Shown: piece by piece, positions 5,908 to 12,308 of the stretch | How the letters are laid out: every line of letters starts with the position of its first letter | How positions within the stretch are numbered: the first letter of the stretch is position 1 | DNA from: Nanobdellota archaeon | Lineage (GTDB): Archaea; Aenigmatarchaeota; Aenigmatarchaeia; QMZP01 | Length of the DNA: 17,518 bases | Reading direction: 5' to 3' | Assembly (NCBI GenBank): GCA_018818465.1 | Contig: JAHIRU010000063.1 | Coordinates: forward strand, 1-17,518 | Notes under the pieces: generated by a model | What the model was told of the DNA's origin: nothing | Databases searched by the model: none | What the model saw: the letters and a program-made list of their open reading frames with translations, nothing else | Translations under genes and position numbers: made by a program

Positions 5908-7794
5908 TTATTTCAGCCTAACCACTTCTAGGTTTTTAGGTGTTAATGTTTCGCATCTGAAAGTTTTATGAACGTCTCTAGCGAACTCTATGCATTTCTT
6001 AGGATCGCCGTGGTTGACTATAACCCTTTCTGGCCTGTCTCTGAGCTTTCCTATATAACTCATTAGCTGGCTTCTTCCAGAGTGACCGGATAATCCATGT
6101 ATGGTATCAACTCCCATCTTTATTTCCAGGGTTTTTGTTCTACCTCTTTCTGCTGCTACAGGCACTTCTCTCCAACCTTTCTGTATCCTGCGCCCTAGAG
6201 TTCCTTCAGCCTGATAACCGCTGAAAAGAAGAAGATTCTTTTCATCAGGAGCAAAGGATTTTAGATACTCTATTGCAGGGCCGCCTATAAGCATGCCGGA
6301 TGTTGCTATGACAACATACGGTTTGCTGGATTCTAGAATAGCGTTTCTTTCTTTTGATTCCACTCTATGGAAAATTTCAGACATGAACGGATTATTGCCT
6401 TTATGGAAAATATCTCTCTGCAAATAACTGCTCAAGTATTCAGGATATGCCGTGTGTATGGCAGTTGCATCCCAAACCATGCCTTCCATGTAAACAGGAT
6501 ACTTGAAATCAGTGCTTCCTAATATAGCCATAACTTCTTGTGCTCTGCCTACAGCAAAGCTTGGTATCAATACTTTGCCGCCATTCTTCATTGTTTCATC
6601 TATGCTATTAATCAGCTTATCTTCCACCTCTTTTCTTGGTGGCAGTCTGTCTCCTGCTCCGCCGTAAGTAGATTCTGTTATAAGTGTTTCAACTCTCTGA
6701 AAGTCAGTATAAGCTGGGTTGAAAAGCCTGTTTGGTCCAAATTTCAGATCACCTGTGTAAAGTATGTTGTGCAAACCATTGCCTATATGGAGATGGATAA
6801 GCGAGGAGCCGAGCAGGTGGCCTGATCCTTGAAGCGTAAGACGCGTATCCGGCGCTATATCAGAGACCTCACCACAATCTAATGCAATCGAGTGCGTTAC
6901 GGCCTTCTCAACAGCCTTTTTTGGGTAAGGAGTTGATTTTCCATTCTTTTGGCAGACATCTATATAGTCCAGGCACAGCAAAACCATCAGGTCTCTTGTC
7001 GGTGCGCTGCAGTAAAGAGGTCCTGCATATCCCTGATTATAGAGGTATGGTACATATGCGCAGTGGTCTATATGGGCATGAGACAGAACAACAGCATCCA
7101 GTTTTTCAATGTCAAATTCTGGTGCGTCTAAATATGGAGGATCATCTGATCCTGGATCAGCACCACAATCCAGAAGAATATTAGAGTGCTGTGTTTGTAC
7201 AAGTATGCAACTTCTGCCAACCTGCCTGAAACCGCCTAGTGCGCTCATCCTGATCCAGCGATTATCCTTTCCGTTTGCACTCTTTTCATCCTCAATTTTT
7301 TCATTTATTTTTTGACCTATTTTGTTCAGGAATTTTTTTCTGTAAGGAATTTCAGAGTGCAGAAGTTTTCTAACTGCACGAACAACATCAGAATTGATAG
7401 CAGGTGCACGCTCTATTTTTGGCAACCAGTATGTGGTGTTTCTGATTTTTTTGTATGTTTCACCGCCCTTTCCTATTATCAGGCCAGGTTTCTGCGCTTC
7501 AATTATAACCTTACCAAGCTCTGGTTCAAAATATATTTCCTTAAGGCCAGCATCCTTTGGTACGATCTTATTTATTTCTTCTACTGTTTTTTCCTGGTCC
7601 ATTGTGATTGATATGTCTGGTCTTATCTCTACTCTTTTCTTAATTTCCCTAACTATTCCTCTAACAGATCTTTCACAATCTTCGAAAAATTGCTTATTCT
7701 TTGTATATATAACGATCTCAGAACCTTCAAATTTAACTTCTGAAATCATTGCATCTCTTGGCAATCTTTCTTGTAGTTCTTTCAGAATGTTCAT
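5908..7794 (-). CDS. aCPSF1 (FttA), KH-containing beta-CASP ribonuclease and transcription terminator
   Basis: This protein is the archaeal CPSF73 homologue, a 5'-3' exo/endoribonuclease that cuts nascent RNA at U-rich ends and terminates transcription. An N-terminal KH-like domain (about 1-75) is followed by a second KH domain with loop GKGG (108-111). The metallo-beta-lactamase core has SHAHIDH (H239, H241, D243, H244), GSGHLLGSS (H326) and YTGDL (D349). The beta-CASP domain has motif A ESTYG (E374), the SFAVGRAQE segment, motif B SGHSG (H571) and motif C VNHGDP (H595). All metal ligands are present, so it should be active. The length of 628 aa is typical. It is downstream of psmB with a 42-bp gap. 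Confidence 0.96.
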   Translation of the reverse strand: MNILKELQERLPRDAMISEVKFEGSEIVIYTKNKQFFEDCERSVRGIVREIKKRVEIRPDISITMDQEKTVEEINKIVPKDAGLKEIYFEPELGKVIIEAQKPGLIIGKGGETYKKIRNTTYWLPKIERAPAINSDVVRAVRKLLHSEIPYRKKFLNKIGQKINEKIEDEKSANGKDNRWIRMSALGGFRQVGRSCILVQTQHSNILLDCGADPGSDDPPYLDAPEFDIEKLDAVVLSHAHIDHCAYVPYLYNQGYAGPLYCSAPTRDLMVLLCLDYIDVCQKNGKSTPYPKKAVEKAVTHSIALDCGEVSDIAPDTRLTLQGSGHLLGSSLIHLHIGNGLHNILYTGDLKFGPNRLFNPAYTDFQRVETLITESTYGGAGDRLPPRKEVEDKLINSIDETMKNGGKVLIPSFAVGRAQEVMAILGSTDFKYPVYMEGMVWDATAIHTAYPEYLSSYLQRDIFHKGNNPFMSEIFHRVESKERNAILESSKPYVVIATSGMLIGGPAIEYLKSFAPDEKNLLLFSGYQAEGTLGRRIQKGWREVPVAAERGRTKTLEIKMGVDTIHGLSGHSGRSQLMSYIGKLRDRPERVIVNHGDPKKCIEFARDVHKTFRCETLTPKNLEVVRLK

Positions 7795-7836
7795 TTTTTA
7801 TCCTATTCTGTAAAAATGAATGATATAGGATCTATA

Positions 7837-8469
7837 TCAATTCTTTATAAGTTTTTTTACTTCTTCGTCTGGTATTTTTTTATAACCCTTTGAATCAATA
7901 ACAACTAAATTTATACCGCTTCCGCCAGATGCTATGTCTCTTTTTGTGGCTGAGTGTATTGCGTTTGCTACCATGTTCTTAGCATCTTCCACAGTCATAT
8001 CTTTCTTAAATTCTCTTTCTAGGACACCTAAAGCAAAAGGCGATCCTGATCCAGTAGAGAAATATTCCTTTTCATCAGATATTGCTCCTGTAGGATCAAA
8101 AATGAAAAGTTTCGGTTCTTTGTCATACCCACCAATAATCAATTGAACATAGTATGGATAAAATCTTCTAGAATAAAGAATGTTTGACATTAAGTTTGCA
8201 GCAGCTGTTAATGATATTTTTTTACCTTCCTGCAATTCAAACAGTTTGTATTCCGCTTTTATGTACCTGCCTAATGCTTGTGCATCGCCCTGCATGCCAG
8301 CTATAGTCATGGCTATATGATCGTCCAACTGGAGTATCTTTTGGGCATTCTTGTCTGCTACCAGATATCCCATTGTAGCCTTTCTTTCAGCACCTAAAAC
8401 CACAGCGTCTTTGCACATAACTCCGACAGTAGTTGTGCCTGTTTTGAGCTTTTCAATTTTATCGTTCAT
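7837..8469 (-). CDS. psmB: 20S proteasome beta subunit
   Basis: This is the proteolytic subunit of the inner rings. A short propeptide of 11 residues ends LKTG, and autocleavage before T12 would expose the nucleophile TTTVG. With T12 as Thr1, position 17 is Glu28 and position 33 is Lys44 (in AQKILQ). An aspartate in KRDIASGGSG and the GSGSPFALGVLE stretch complete the active-site region. Glu at position 17 is also found in the Thermoplasma enzyme, so the subunit is expected to be active. The length of 210 aa is normal. The gene has its own TATA box but lies only 46 bp after the zinc-ribbon gene. A GTGAT-like GCTGAT precedes the ATG. Confidence 0.97.
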   Translation of the reverse strand: MNDKIEKLKTGTTTVGVMCKDAVVLGAERKATMGYLVADKNAQKILQLDDHIAMTIAGMQGDAQALGRYIKAEYKLFELQEGKKISLTAAANLMSNILYSRRFYPYYVQLIIGGYDKEPKLFIFDPTGAISDEKEYFSTGSGSPFALGVLEREFKKDMTVEDAKNMVANAIHSATKRDIASGGSGINLVVIDSKGYKKIPDEEVKKLIKN

Positions 8470-8500
8470 AGAATCAGCTTATTTATCTTTGAACAGGAGT

Positions 8501-8511
8501 ATTTAAATATA
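8501..8511 (-). promoter_or_regulatory. TATA box of psmB
   Basis: ATATTTAAATA on the - strand is centred about 37 nt before the psmB start, predicting transcription from about 8480. It overlaps the sequence just before the end of the upstream zinc-ribbon gene, so psmB can be expressed both alone and by readthrough. Confidence 0.5.
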
Positions 8512-8515
8512 TTCA

Positions 8516-8917
8516 TTAAGCTTGCTTTCCGTTTTCTAGATCTTCTTCCCTTTCTTTCATTATTGTTGACAGATCAAGTTCATACTTGCCTGGTCCAACC
8601 CGTATTACAATTGGTTTTTGACTGAACAGGTTAGTAACATCTATTCTGTATTTGCCTGGCTTTATTATCCTTATTGCTTCAACATCAAGAATGACTGTGT
8701 CATCCTTGTTAATCTTTTCAGGAAGTATTTCTCTTATATCATTCTCTATTTCTTTAACTTCTTGCTTAGTTAATTTTTCAGCCTCTTTTTCATACTTCTC
8801 TATAGCTTCCTGTCGCATAAAGAAGAAGAATTTTGAACCGCATTCATCGCAACCAGTAACAAGATAATCAGCATTATCAGGATGTACTTTTCCACAGCGA
8901 GTGCATTTATTAGGCAT
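8516..8917 (-). CDS. OapC/ArvC-family zinc-ribbon protein
   Basis: A 133-aa protein with an N-terminal zinc ribbon, CTRC (C5, C8) and CDEC (C23, C26). A lysine/glutamate-rich predicted helix follows (about 36-65), then a beta-rich C-terminal part containing DVEAIRIIKPGKYRIDV and VRVGPGKYELDL-like strands. This order matches the archaeal zinc-ribbon family (COG3364) encoded with DUF2073 and an Era/Ras-like GTPase. In haloarchaea this set has been named ArvA/B/C after the role of the GTPase in forming extracellular vesicles. Its molecular role is not known. It follows the DUF2073 gene by 15 bp, with AAGGTTGG as a weak ribosome site. Confidence 0.85.
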   Translation of the reverse strand: MPNKCTRCGKVHPDNADYLVTGCDECGSKFFFFMRQEAIEKYEKEAEKLTKQEVKEIENDIREILPEKINKDDTVILDVEAIRIIKPGKYRIDVTNLFSQKPIVIRVGPGKYELDLSTIMKEREEDLENGKQA

Positions 8918-8932
8918 AAACCAACCTTCTAG

Positions 8933-9286
8933 TTAAGTGTACAGCATAAGATGTTCAGGATTCTTTCTTATCTTTCTGATGATTTTTGCAGGACCGATAA
9001 GAGTCAGACCGCGCTTCTTTCCTATTAACATCTCAACAAAACTTTTTTTGAGTTTTCCAAATAAATTAATATTATTTTCAGAGCTTAATTCAAGCGAACT
9101 CAGCTCTATACCGCTGAATTTTTCAGAGACCTTTTTCATAGTCTCTTTTATTAACTGGGCTTCTTCCTCGCTCTTTAATTTTGCATCCACAAGAATTATA
9201 GTATCATCTTTCAGATCCTTGAATAATGAATTAAATTCATATTTTTTCAGATTTTCATATGGTAGTAATTTTATTTTAAGCTTCAC
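8933..9286 (-). CDS. OapB/ArvB-family protein (DUF2073)
   Basis: A 117-aa protein with the layout of DUF2073. Its features are an initial strand KLKIKLLPYENL, a DDTIILVDAKLKSEEEAQLI segment, a FSGIEL motif, a variable loop, and a final LTLIGPAKIIRKI strand-helix. The usual family pattern of LxxEEAxLI then F.GIE is visible. The start is GTG: AAGGTGAT lies just upstream and overlaps the stop of the GTPase gene, so translation is probably coupled. The gap is 4 bp. Function is inferred only from the conserved three-gene set. Confidence 0.85.
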   Translation of the reverse strand: MKLKIKLLPYENLKKYEFNSLFKDLKDDTIILVDAKLKSEEEAQLIKETMKKVSEKFSGIELSSLELSSENNINLFGKLKKSFVEMLIGKKRGLTLIGPAKIIRKIRKNPEHLMLYT

Positions 9287-9290
9287 TCAA

Positions 9291-9923
9291 TCACCTTATC
9301 ATATCAAACAATTTTGAATACAGTTCATCCATATTGTGTCCATGTTTTGCGCTTACAGGGACTGTATCATATTTTGGGAACGAATTCCTTATTGCAGAAA
9401 CCCTTGAAGTTTTCATATCTGTTTTGTTCGGGACAACTAAAACAGGTATGTTGCGAGCATCCAAGTTACCCAAGATTGTTATGTTAACTTGGTTTAATGG
9501 ATCCTCTGTTGAATCTAAGACAACCATTACAAGATCCATCTTGTCGAGCCATTTAATTGATTCTATTACGCCTTTTGTTGCTTCCTTGGCTCTTTTCTTA
9601 GCTTCACTTTTCTTTAAACCGCTTCTAACAAAATCCTCAAAATCTATCTTTGTTGCAATTCCAGGAGTATCAACAAGATTAAAGCTCAGGCTTTTTTTGC
9701 CTTTCTTGATTGTAACTTTTTCTTTCATCTGTATTTCTCTTGTTTCGTGGGGAATAACAGATACCTTACCCATTTCCTCACCAAGCCAGTCCATACAGAT
9801 CTTATTCGCAAGCGTAGTCTTTCCTGAATTCACCGGTCCGTAAAGGCCTATCCTCACGTCCTTTTTGCGCTTGAACAAGTTCCTGAAGAAAAAAGCCAAT
9901 TTTCCAATAATCAAATTATTCAC
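9291..9923 (-). CDS. Era/Ras-like small GTPase (OapA/ArvA family)
   Basis: A P-loop GTPase of 210 aa with all nucleotide motifs: Walker A GPVNSGKT (29-36), G3 DTPG (85-88), G4 NKTD (166-169) and G5 SAK (191-193). An N-terminal hydrophobic-basic segment (LIIGKLAFFFRNLFKRKK, about 4-21) could hold it on the membrane. Homologues next to DUF2073 and zinc-ribbon genes are the Arv/Oap GTPases; the Haloferax member drives extracellular vesicle formation. Start choice is unusual. A GTG at 9923 is the expected transcription start given the TATA box at 9943-9950. A TTG at 9914 lies correctly behind AAAGGTGA, which itself contains the GTG. Either start keeps every motif. Confidence 0.9.
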   Translation of the reverse strand: MNNLIIGKLAFFFRNLFKRKKDVRIGLYGPVNSGKTTLANKICMDWLGEEMGKVSVIPHETREIQMKEKVTIKKGKKSLSFNLVDTPGIATKIDFEDFVRSGLKKSEAKKRAKEATKGVIESIKWLDKMDLVMVVLDSTEDPLNQVNITILGNLDARNIPVLVVPNKTDMKTSRVSAIRNSFPKYDTVPVSAKHGHNMDELYSKLFDMIR

Positions 9924-9942
9924 CTTTAATTCTATTTACAGT

Positions 9943-9950
9943 TTTATACT
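9943..9950 (-). promoter_or_regulatory. TATA box of the GTPase operon
   Basis: On the - strand AGTATAAAAC is centred about 23-26 nt before the GTG at 9923. This would make the message leaderless at that GTG or give a very short leader to the TTG at 9914. Confidence 0.45.
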
Positions 9951-9987
9951 CTATAATTGGAATTTAGATATTTAAGTCTTGGGCAGA

Positions 9988-9996
9988 TTTTTAAAT
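9988..9996 (+). promoter_or_regulatory. TATA box of the two-helix membrane protein gene
   Basis: TTTTTAAAT is centred about 30 nt before the ATG at 10023, giving a leader of only a few bases. A second candidate, GATATTTAAG, lies at about 9967-9976. The 99-bp region between the two divergent genes holds nothing else obvious. Confidence 0.4.
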
Positions 9997-10022
9997 CTTT
10001 AGGATAATATTTCATAGATTAT

Positions 10023-10238
10023 ATGTCTGCAACAACTATGACTGGTGCCGCGTTGATAATAATTGCGATAGTTATAGTGGCATCTTGGGGGATGCTGGCA
10101 GCTTTTACAGAGCCTGAAGTTCCTATAATAGTAAGTGCTTTCATGGTAATAGTGATACTTGGAATAGTTGTTGTTTTGGTTGCTGTTATAGTTGACAGGG
10201 TAAAAGACATGCAACATGAGCATTTTCCCAAAACATAA
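10023..10238 (+). CDS. Small two-helix membrane protein, function unknown
   Basis: A 71-aa protein that is almost entirely two hydrophobic helices: about residues 8-28 (GAALIIIAIVIVASWGMLAA) and 33-58. A short turn FTEPEVP lies between them and a charged tail (DRVKDMQHEHFPKT) follows. Helix 2 runs straight into the tail, so both ends may face the same side. No family is recognised. There is no Shine-Dalgarno, in line with a leaderless start. It precedes the YbjQ gene by 47 bp in the same direction and may share its transcript. Confidence 0.65.
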   Translation: MSATTMTGAALIIIAIVIVASWGMLAAFTEPEVPIIVSAFMVIVILGIVVVLVAVIVDRVKDMQHEHFPKT

Positions 10239-10285
10239 AAACTAACAATAAATTTGGTAGGTAATTGGAAAAGGAGGCGAATAAC

Positions 10286-10600
10286 ATGATAATAACAACC
10301 ACTGAAAGCATTGAAGGAAAGAAGATAATAGAAACAATAGGTTTAGTAAGAGGAAACACAATTCGTGCAAAGCATATAGGCAAGGACATAGTTGCTGGTT
10401 TCCGTGGCATTGTTGGCGGAGAAATAAAGGAATATACAGAGATGATGACAGAGTCAAGAGAACAGGCAATGGAAAGAATGGTAGAGGATGCAAAGAAGAA
10501 AGGAGCAAATGCTATCATTGGCTTGCGTTTCACAACATCCATGATCTCTGCGGGTTCTGCTGAATTATTAGCATACGGAACTGGTGTAAAGGTTAAGTAA
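10286..10600 (+). CDS. YbjQ/UPF0145 family protein
   Basis: A 104-aa member of the YbjQ family, which forms a pentameric heavy-metal-binding-like fold with no settled function. The pattern is strong: a first strand MIITTTESIEGKKI, then GLVRGNTIRAKHIGKDI, then a long helix (TESREQAMERMVEDAKKKGANAIIGLRF), and a last strand with AYGTGVKV. The start is the ATG 8 nt after AAGGAGG (10271-10277). A TTG at 10265 lies before this site and is unlikely. A strong hairpin with a T-run follows about 30 bp after the stop. Confidence 0.93.
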   Translation: MIITTTESIEGKKIIETIGLVRGNTIRAKHIGKDIVAGFRGIVGGEIKEYTEMMTESREQAMERMVEDAKKKGANAIIGLRFTTSMISAGSAELLAYGTGVKVK

Positions 10601-10626
10601 GTACCTTTTAGTTGACAAATATAACG

Positions 10627-10663
10627 AAAAAACGAAGGTGTTGACACCGTTCGTTGTTTTTTT
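10627..10663. terminator. Two-sided hairpin terminator between convergent genes
   Basis: AACGAAGGTG (10631-10640) pairs with CACC and TTCGTT (10645-10648, 10650-10655) around a TTGA loop, with one bulged G. On the + strand the stem is followed by a G and seven T. On the - strand it is followed by a run of six T (complement of 10627-10632). It ends the YbjQ gene on one side and the 41-aa gene on the other. Stem plus T-tract is unusual for archaea, where the T-tract alone is thought to be the signal. Confidence 0.65.
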
Positions 10664-10679
10664 ATATTGTGTCTGGTTG

Positions 10680-10805
10680 TTATTTGACAATAAAATATGT
10701 AACAACCAAGATTACGACTACTATCATAGCCGCAACCGACCACCAAAAATCTCGTTTTTCTATGTCGAGTTGTTTTCTCTGATGTCCTGGACATGGATGA
10801 TTCAT
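10680..10805 (-). CDS. 41-aa single-helix membrane microprotein
   Basis: The ATG at 10805 is preceded by GAGGTGA with six nt spacing, an excellent ribosome site for this genome. The product has a polar, basic-acidic N-terminus (MNHPCPGHQRKQLDIEKRD), then FWW and one hydrophobic helix of about 20 residues (SVAAMIVVVILVVTYFIV), ending in K. It would be a membrane protein with the N-terminal part outside the bilayer. The N-terminus has one cysteine and two histidines. It lies 40 bp after the 122-aa gene on the same strand and may form its second cistron. The family is not recognised. Confidence 0.7.
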   Translation of the reverse strand: MNHPCPGHQRKQLDIEKRDFWWSVAAMIVVVILVVTYFIVK

Positions 10806-10845
10806 CGTTTTCACCTCTTTCTCTGTGAATTTTGATCAAAAATGA

Positions 10846-11214
10846 TTAGACAGAATTGTGAACCACTGCCTTCGACTCGATTTTGTCGTTTAGGCTGAAA
10901 TCGTGTTTTCCTGTGGTACAATCCTTTAAATATTCGAAGAGTATATTGTCTTCTCTGGAGAGTATAGTAGACTCGACACTTACATCACTCGCCCTGAATA
11001 TAACATAAGGTGTCGCAAGTTCTGGATTACGTTTGACTGTTTCTCTTTTTCTGCTTATAGAGAGAAAACTCTCTATAGAATTCGGACTTATGTAATGGAT
11101 TGAAACGCCAAGATTTTTCTTGATATCGTTTTCCATGACATCACCGCTACAAGAGAGTGAAGTGTGACTGTTACAGTACCGAATAAGTGCTTCAAGAATT
11201 GTTATTTTTTTCAT
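10846..11214 (-). CDS. Unrecognised 122-aa protein
   Basis: The start is well supported by AAGGAG six to seven nt before the ATG. The product begins KKITILEALIRYCNSHTSLSC, a likely helix, and continues with mixed strand-helix sequence. It has three cysteines (about 14, 22 and 94) and no membrane segment. The segment VSVESTILSREDNILFEYLKDCTTG is the most structured-looking part. The N-terminal 40 residues could resemble a winged-helix DNA-binding segment, but I see no clear signature. It is followed by the 41-aa membrane gene. No function is assigned. Confidence 0.6.
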   Translation of the reverse strand: MKKITILEALIRYCNSHTSLSCSGDVMENDIKKNLGVSIHYISPNSIESFLSISRKRETVKRNPELATPYVIFRASDVSVESTILSREDNILFEYLKDCTTGKHDFSLNDKIESKAVVHNSV

Positions 11215-11290
11215 ATTTTACTCCTTAAAAAAATTAACCGAAGCTTCAGCTACAAGAAATTTTGTTTATGCAACCTCTTCTCTGGATTAT

Positions 11291-11328
11291 CTTTCGTTGA
11301 ATTCATAACGAAAGTTCGACTTTTTTTT
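11291..11328 (+). other. Hairpin followed by an eight-T run
   Basis: CTTTCGTT (11291-11298) and AACGAAAG (11307-11314) form a perfect 8-bp stem with an 8-nt loop (GAATTCAT), followed after six nt by eight T at 11321-11328. No + strand gene ends nearby, so it may terminate upstream antisense transcription or act in the upstream region of the 122-aa gene. The rest of the gene-free stretch 11215-11409 is AT-rich and shows only GAAGCTTC, a short palindrome at about 11242. Confidence 0.4.
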
Positions 11329-11409
11329 GTAAATAACTCAAAAGATCTTTTATCAACTAAAGAGCTAATTATAACTATTTGATAGTAAAAACAGTGATTT
11401 ATAAAGTTT

Positions 11410-11724
11410 TCATCTCTTATGTTTGTTTTTAATATGCGGAAAGGGTAATTTGGCTTGTTTTCTATAAAGTCGTTTCAGCCACATTTTCTTAAAAATTGGT
11501 ATTGATAGTGTTGATAAAACAAATGCAACAGCGGGCACTATGGAATTTAATAAAGGATTCGGCAAGCCTGTATAATAGAAAAATATTACTATAACAATGT
11601 AAGTCAGTGTAAATATGGTAATCTTTCTTGTCCAGCTGGTTTCCCATGATTTCTCTAATTCAACCCGTTTATTTCTTTGCTTGATGTTTTCAATCTCTTT
11701 CTCCAGATCTCTGAGAGTTGCCAT
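11410..11724 (-). CDS. Small coiled-coil plus two-helix membrane protein
   Basis: A 104-aa protein. Residues 2-30 form a charged helix or coiled coil (LRDLEKEIENIKQRNKRVELEKSWE). Then WETSWTRKI leads into a first membrane helix (about 36-52, FTLTYIVIVIFFYYTGLP) and a second one (about 58-78). A strongly basic tail ends KNKHKR. I recall similar proteins from small archaeal and bacterial genomes, with the same WETSWTR and GLPNPLLN motifs, but know of no function. The start is an ATG without ribosome site; a TATA box (11745-11752) is about 25 nt upstream, fitting a leaderless message. Confidence 0.8.
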   Translation of the reverse strand: MATLRDLEKEIENIKQRNKRVELEKSWETSWTRKITIFTLTYIVIVIFFYYTGLPNPLLNSIVPAVAFVLSTLSIPIFKKMWLKRLYRKQAKLPFPHIKNKHKR

Positions 11725-11782
11725 AATTTAATTTAGATTTGCTTGTATAAAATATTTTATCAATTTAACATCTAAAAACCAC

Positions 11783-11804
11783 AACGCTTTAATTACACAG
11801 CGTT
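11783..11804 (+). promoter_or_regulatory. Inverted repeat around the TATA box of the 161-aa gene
   Basis: AACGCT (11783-11788) and AGCGTT (11799-11804) flank TTAATTACAC. The AT-rich CTTTAATTA is centred 25 nt before the ATG at 11816 and is the likely TATA box. A symmetric site over TBP and the transcription start would be well placed for a repressor. Confidence 0.4.
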
Positions 11805-11815
11805 AAAAATTAACT

Positions 11816-12301
11816 ATGAAACCAGAAGTTCTATTTTTCAGGTATGCATTTCCTTGTACTCGTGTAATCTTAGATCGTGGTGGAATAAATCAAGAAACAT
11901 ATTCTAATTTAGAAAAATTAGCAAAAGAAGGAAAATCTCCAACCTTTGATGAACTTGAAAAAATATACAAAAACGCTTTTGAGATAATGCAAAATCTTTA
12001 TGGCAAGAAATACAAGCACAAAAAATCAGTAGAATCTTACTGGATTGATGGAGATCATAATAAGGAAATAGATGAGCACCCAAACTACAAAGACAAATCG
12101 GAGGAGTTTAAAGCTATTTGCAAGGTTCGCAAAGTTAAGATAACAGGAAAGGCACCATTTCTAAAAGATACAATAGGTTGGTTCATGTTCAAAGAGAATG
12201 AAAGAGACGAAGAACAATTAGCATGGAACCCTTATAATATTGAATTAAAGAAAGGCGAAACAGTGAACATACATCACAATATTATAGTAGAAAAATTATA
12301 G
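11816..12301 (+). CDS. Unrecognised 161-aa protein, first gene before uppP
   Basis: A soluble protein with no membrane segment. The N-terminal third is helical (FFRYAFPCTRVILDRGGINQETY, then ELEKIYKNAFEIMQNLYGKKY). The middle is charged (WIDGDHNKEIDEHPNY). The C-terminal third looks beta-rich and contains KVRKVKITGK and a hydrophobic GWFMF stretch. It ends with NIHHNIIVEKL. I do not recognise the family. No ribosome site is visible; the ATG is positioned for a leaderless start. uppP begins 7 bp after the stop, so the two genes are probably one operon. That hints at a link with the envelope or isoprenoid recycling but is not evidence of function. Confidence 0.75.
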   Translation: MKPEVLFFRYAFPCTRVILDRGGINQETYSNLEKLAKEGKSPTFDELEKIYKNAFEIMQNLYGKKYKHKKSVESYWIDGDHNKEIDEHPNYKDKSEEFKAICKVRKVKITGKAPFLKDTIGWFMFKENERDEEQLAWNPYNIELKKGETVNIHHNIIVEKL

Positions 12302-12308
12302 AAATAAT

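Noticed and set aside
7837..8469. Glu instead of Asp at catalytic position 17 of proteasome beta
   Set aside because: The same residue occurs in the active Thermoplasma beta subunit, so it does not suggest loss of activity.
9334..9843. 169-codon open frame on the + strand
   Set aside because: It is the antisense shadow of the GTPase, whose G motifs are all intact.
10186..10839. 217-codon open frame on the - strand
   Set aside because: It lies antisense across the YbjQ gene, crosses the terminator hairpin and overlaps the better supported 41-aa gene in another frame.
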